From positions 1-6,953 of the forward strand of contig JBBRMQ010000230.1 in assembly GCA_038230775.1 (NCBI GenBank): a DNA stretch of 6,953 bases, written 5' to 3'. The notes under the pieces are model-generated. The model made no database searches, was not told where the DNA came from, and worked only from the letters and a program-made list of their open reading frames with translations. Position 1 is the first letter of the stretch, and each line of letters opens with the position of its first letter. Source of the stretch: JBBRMQ01 sp038230775. Lineage in GTDB: Bacteria > Acidobacteriota > Thermoanaerobaculia > Gp7-AA8. The position numbers and the translations under genes were made by a program. Shown piece after piece: positions 5,359-6,953 of the stretch.

Positions 5359-6798
5359 ATGAACATCCCAACGAATCTCGATCAACCGACGTCAACAAAC
5401 AACTCGCAGCGACACCCCAGGCTGAGCAAGCCCCGCGGACTTCTGTTGACGTTGACGGTCGGAGCGCTGCTCTCTCTTCTCAATGTGCGCCCCGCCGTCG
5501 CGATCCCTGCGTTCGCGCGCATCCATCAAACCTCGTGTCAGACGTGTCACATCGGTTTCCCGAAACTGAACGCATTCGGTGAAGCGTTCCGGTTGAATGG
5601 ATATCGGATGCCTGGGGAGATGCAGCCTGAAGAAAAGCCGCTGAGCCTTGGCGCCGAGGCTTACAAGAAAATGTGGCCGAAGGCGATCTACCCGAGCGAC
5701 ATCCCAGGACACTTTCCGCTGGCGCTCGTCATCAAGATGGCAAGCGTGAACTCATCAACCATCGACGAGAACGGCCGCACTGTCGCGAAGAATGACTTCC
5801 AATTCCCACAGGAGGCCAATCTCTTTGCCGGGGGCACTCTAGGGGAGCGCATGAGCTTCCTCAGCGAGGTCACCTGGGGAGAGAATCCTGATGGCAGCAG
5901 CGGAACAGAGCTCGAGCGCCTTCACCTGCAGATCGGACCGTTCCGTAACCATCTGATCAACTTCAAGATTGGGAAATTTGCTCCCGATCTCACGGACGGA
6001 TTCCATGAGATGTGGCTGTCCACAAACAACGGGATCGAGAACCTCTTCACCTTCAATCCGATCGGTTTGCACGGCGGAGCCGGCCTTGCGGATTCGGGCG
6101 GGATCAGCCTGCCGTCAAACGTAAAGGGCGTCGAGCTGTATGGCGTCGGGGCGCACCGCTTCTTTTATACGATCGGCGCGGTCAACGGTCTCGGCCCTTC
6201 GAGTGGCGGCAACGTCGACGGCAACGCCAGCAAGGACGTCTATGCGCGCGCAGATTACAAGTTCGGCGGCATGGGACTCGATGGCGATACGACGGGGGTG
6301 AAGCTGCCGCCGGAGAACTGGCGGGAGCGATCGCTCCGCGTTGGAATTCTCGGATACCACGGAAACGGTGGCGGAGTGGACTTCCCGCTTACCGATGAAA
6401 ACGGAGTTCCGTTCAATGTCCAGGACCGCACCTTCAATCGGGCCGGGGTGTATGCGTCGTGGTACTTCGATGATCTGAACGTTTTTGGAGTGGCGCTCAA
6501 CGGCCGCGACCATCTCGACACTTTCGCGGAAAATGGATCGCTCTCCAATGCTGAGACCCATCGGTACAGTACGTGGTTCATTCAATCGGACTACGTGATT
6601 CTTCCGCCGCTCCAGGCATCGCTTCGTTATGAGAGTGCTTCTCCGCCCAGCTCTGCCGGAGTCCGGTCACTCCGGACGTTAAATGCCGGTCTGAGTTTTT
6701 TCGCCTACGCGAATGTGAAGACGACGCTCGAATACCGCCGTGATCTTCGCGAATCGAAAAATTACACGCTGGACGCGATTCTTCGCTTCGCTTTTTGA
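5359..6798 (+). CDS. Exported monoheme c-type cytochrome / porin-like outer-membrane beta-barrel
   Basis: 479 residues from ATG 5359. A long polar N-region is followed by a hydrophobic core, GLLLTLTVGALLSLL (27-41), and an AVA cleavage site at A48. The mature protein starts IPAFARIHQTSCQTCHIGFP, giving one heme c attachment motif C60-Q-T-C63-H64, then KLNAFGEAFRLNGY (69-82). The pattern CxxCH-x-x-FPxLNxFGxxFRxNGY is, to my knowledge, typical of a family of monoheme cytochrome-like envelope proteins. From about residue 120 to the end the sequence alternates polar and hydrophobic residues with aromatic girdles and Gly/Asn/Asp-rich loops, as in a 14-18 strand barrel. It closes with YTLDAILRFAF, whose terminal Phe fits the outer-membrane insertion signal. 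Heme attachment would occur in the periplasm. Likely roles are electron transfer at or across the outer membrane, or a redox-linked porin; the substrate is unknown. A similar protein starts 26 bases downstream in the same direction, implying an operon. Confidence 0.85.
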   Translation: MNIPTNLDQPTSTNNSQRHPRLSKPRGLLLTLTVGALLSLLNVRPAVAIPAFARIHQTSCQTCHIGFPKLNAFGEAFRLNGYRMPGEMQPEEKPLSLGAEAYKKMWPKAIYPSDIPGHFPLALVIKMASVNSSTIDENGRTVAKNDFQFPQEANLFAGGTLGERMSFLSEVTWGENPDGSSGTELERLHLQIGPFRNHLINFKIGKFAPDLTDGFHEMWLSTNNGIENLFTFNPIGLHGGAGLADSGGISLPSNVKGVELYGVGAHRFFYTIGAVNGLGPSSGGNVDGNASKDVYARADYKFGGMGLDGDTTGVKLPPENWRERSLRVGILGYHGNGGGVDFPLTDENGVPFNVQDRTFNRAGVYASWYFDDLNVFGVALNGRDHLDTFAENGSLSNAETHRYSTWFIQSDYVILPPLQASLRYESASPPSSAGVRSLRTLNAGLSFFAYANVKTTLEYRRDLRESKNYTLDAILRFAF

Positions 6799-6810
6799 CG
6801 AGGGTGATTC

Positions 6811-6817
6811 AAGGGAG
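6811..6817 (+). promoter_or_regulatory. Ribosome binding site of the last gene
   Basis: AAGGGAG stands 7 bases before ATG 6825, an ideal spacing, and sets the start of the truncated gene. No terminator or promoter is seen in the 26-base gap after the cytochrome-porin stop, supporting cotranscription. Confidence 0.75.
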
Positions 6818-6824
6818 ATTTCTC

Positions 6825-6953
6825 ATGAAAAGTGTCTTGTTTGCGTTCTTACCGTTGATGGTGTCGTCGGCGATGGTCGCTGGTGAGATTCACGGCAAAG
6901 TGGCCACGAAAGGACTCCGCACGTCCGCCGACGCCGTCGTCTTTATCTCAAAA
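6825..6953 (+). CDS. Exported protein, N-terminal part, cut by the window end
   Basis: 43 residues are visible. MKSVLFAFLPLMVSSAMVAG is a clear signal peptide, probably cleaved near A19. The mature start EIHGKVATKGLRTSADAVVFISK has the G-x-[IV]-x-G-K-V ... A-[VI]-V-[FY]-[IL] pattern of the first two strands of a carboxypeptidase-regulatory-like beta-sandwich. The same opening is often found before a cupredoxin (plastocyanin-like) copper domain in periplasmic proteins, which would suit a partner of the heme protein upstream. No copper ligands are in view, so this is only a possibility. The start is well supported by its Shine-Dalgarno and the signal peptide. Confidence 0.8.
   Translation, partial: MKSVLFAFLPLMVSSAMVAGEIHGKVATKGLRTSADAVVFISK

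Noticed and set aside
5168..5398. 76-residue minus-strand ORF upstream of the heme-barrel gene
   Set aside because: No domain, hydrophobic segment or ribosome binding site; it covers the leader and the 5' end of a well-supported gene.
5446..5460. GTTGACGTTGACGG, resembling the heptamers near nadC
   Set aside because: It encodes Leu-Thr-Leu-Thr-Val inside the signal peptide of the heme-barrel protein; one in-frame coincidence does not make it part of the repeat family.
6115..6585. 156-residue minus-strand ORF
   Set aside because: Antisense to the barrel-coding sequence, with no recognisable features.
1..6953. CRISPR array, insertion sequence or integrase
   Set aside because: No regularly spaced direct repeats, transposase or recombinase motifs, or terminal inverted repeats with target duplications were found.

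Overview
The window is GC-rich DNA from a Gram-negative bacterium. It has the outer-membrane barrel style, a long secreted beta-propeller-like protein and a heme-bearing porin-like protein. This combination, with a response regulator-GGDEF gene behind nadC, suggests Acidobacteriota or a similar environmental lineage. That placement is an inference from style only; no phylogenetic marker here settles it.

Layout. Positions 1-291 (+) are the tail of an Hpt phosphotransfer protein. It meets tail to tail, with overlapping stop codons, a minus-strand pair: nadC (2123-1299, NAD biosynthesis) followed by a receiver-GGDEF diguanylate cyclase (1265-288). Upstream of nadC, 2124-2286 is a divergent intergenic region crowded with dyad symmetry, including two oppositely oriented sets of a GTTGACG-like heptamer. 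Positions 2287-2639 (+) encode tmRNA (ssrA), with an alanine-type acceptor stem (G3.U70), an encoded CCA end and the tag ANNSEYALAA. A 220-base spacer follows.

Positions 2860-5025 (+) encode a large secreted protein of about 12 beta-propeller-like repeats. Its stop codon lies in the base of a strong hairpin (5024-5052) that probably ends transcription. A doubtful small membrane ORF lies opposite this end (5168-4956, minus). After a roughly 190-base leader with hairpins, 5359-6798 (+) encodes an exported protein with one c-type heme motif (CQTCH) right after the signal peptide and a porin-like beta-barrel ending in phenylalanine. Twenty-six bases later, with a good ribosome binding site, starts another exported protein (6825 to the window end), probably in the same operon.

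How the parts fit. The Hpt domain and receiver-GGDEF protein are plausible phosphorelay partners that would set c-di-GMP levels, though this is inferred from adjacency alone. nadC and ssrA are housekeeping genes. The 5359-6953 pair looks like an envelope redox or transport operon. No mobile element, integrase, CRISPR array or clearly new multi-gene system is visible. The least explained items are the heme-barrel protein with its partner, the heptamer inverted repeat and the propeller protein.
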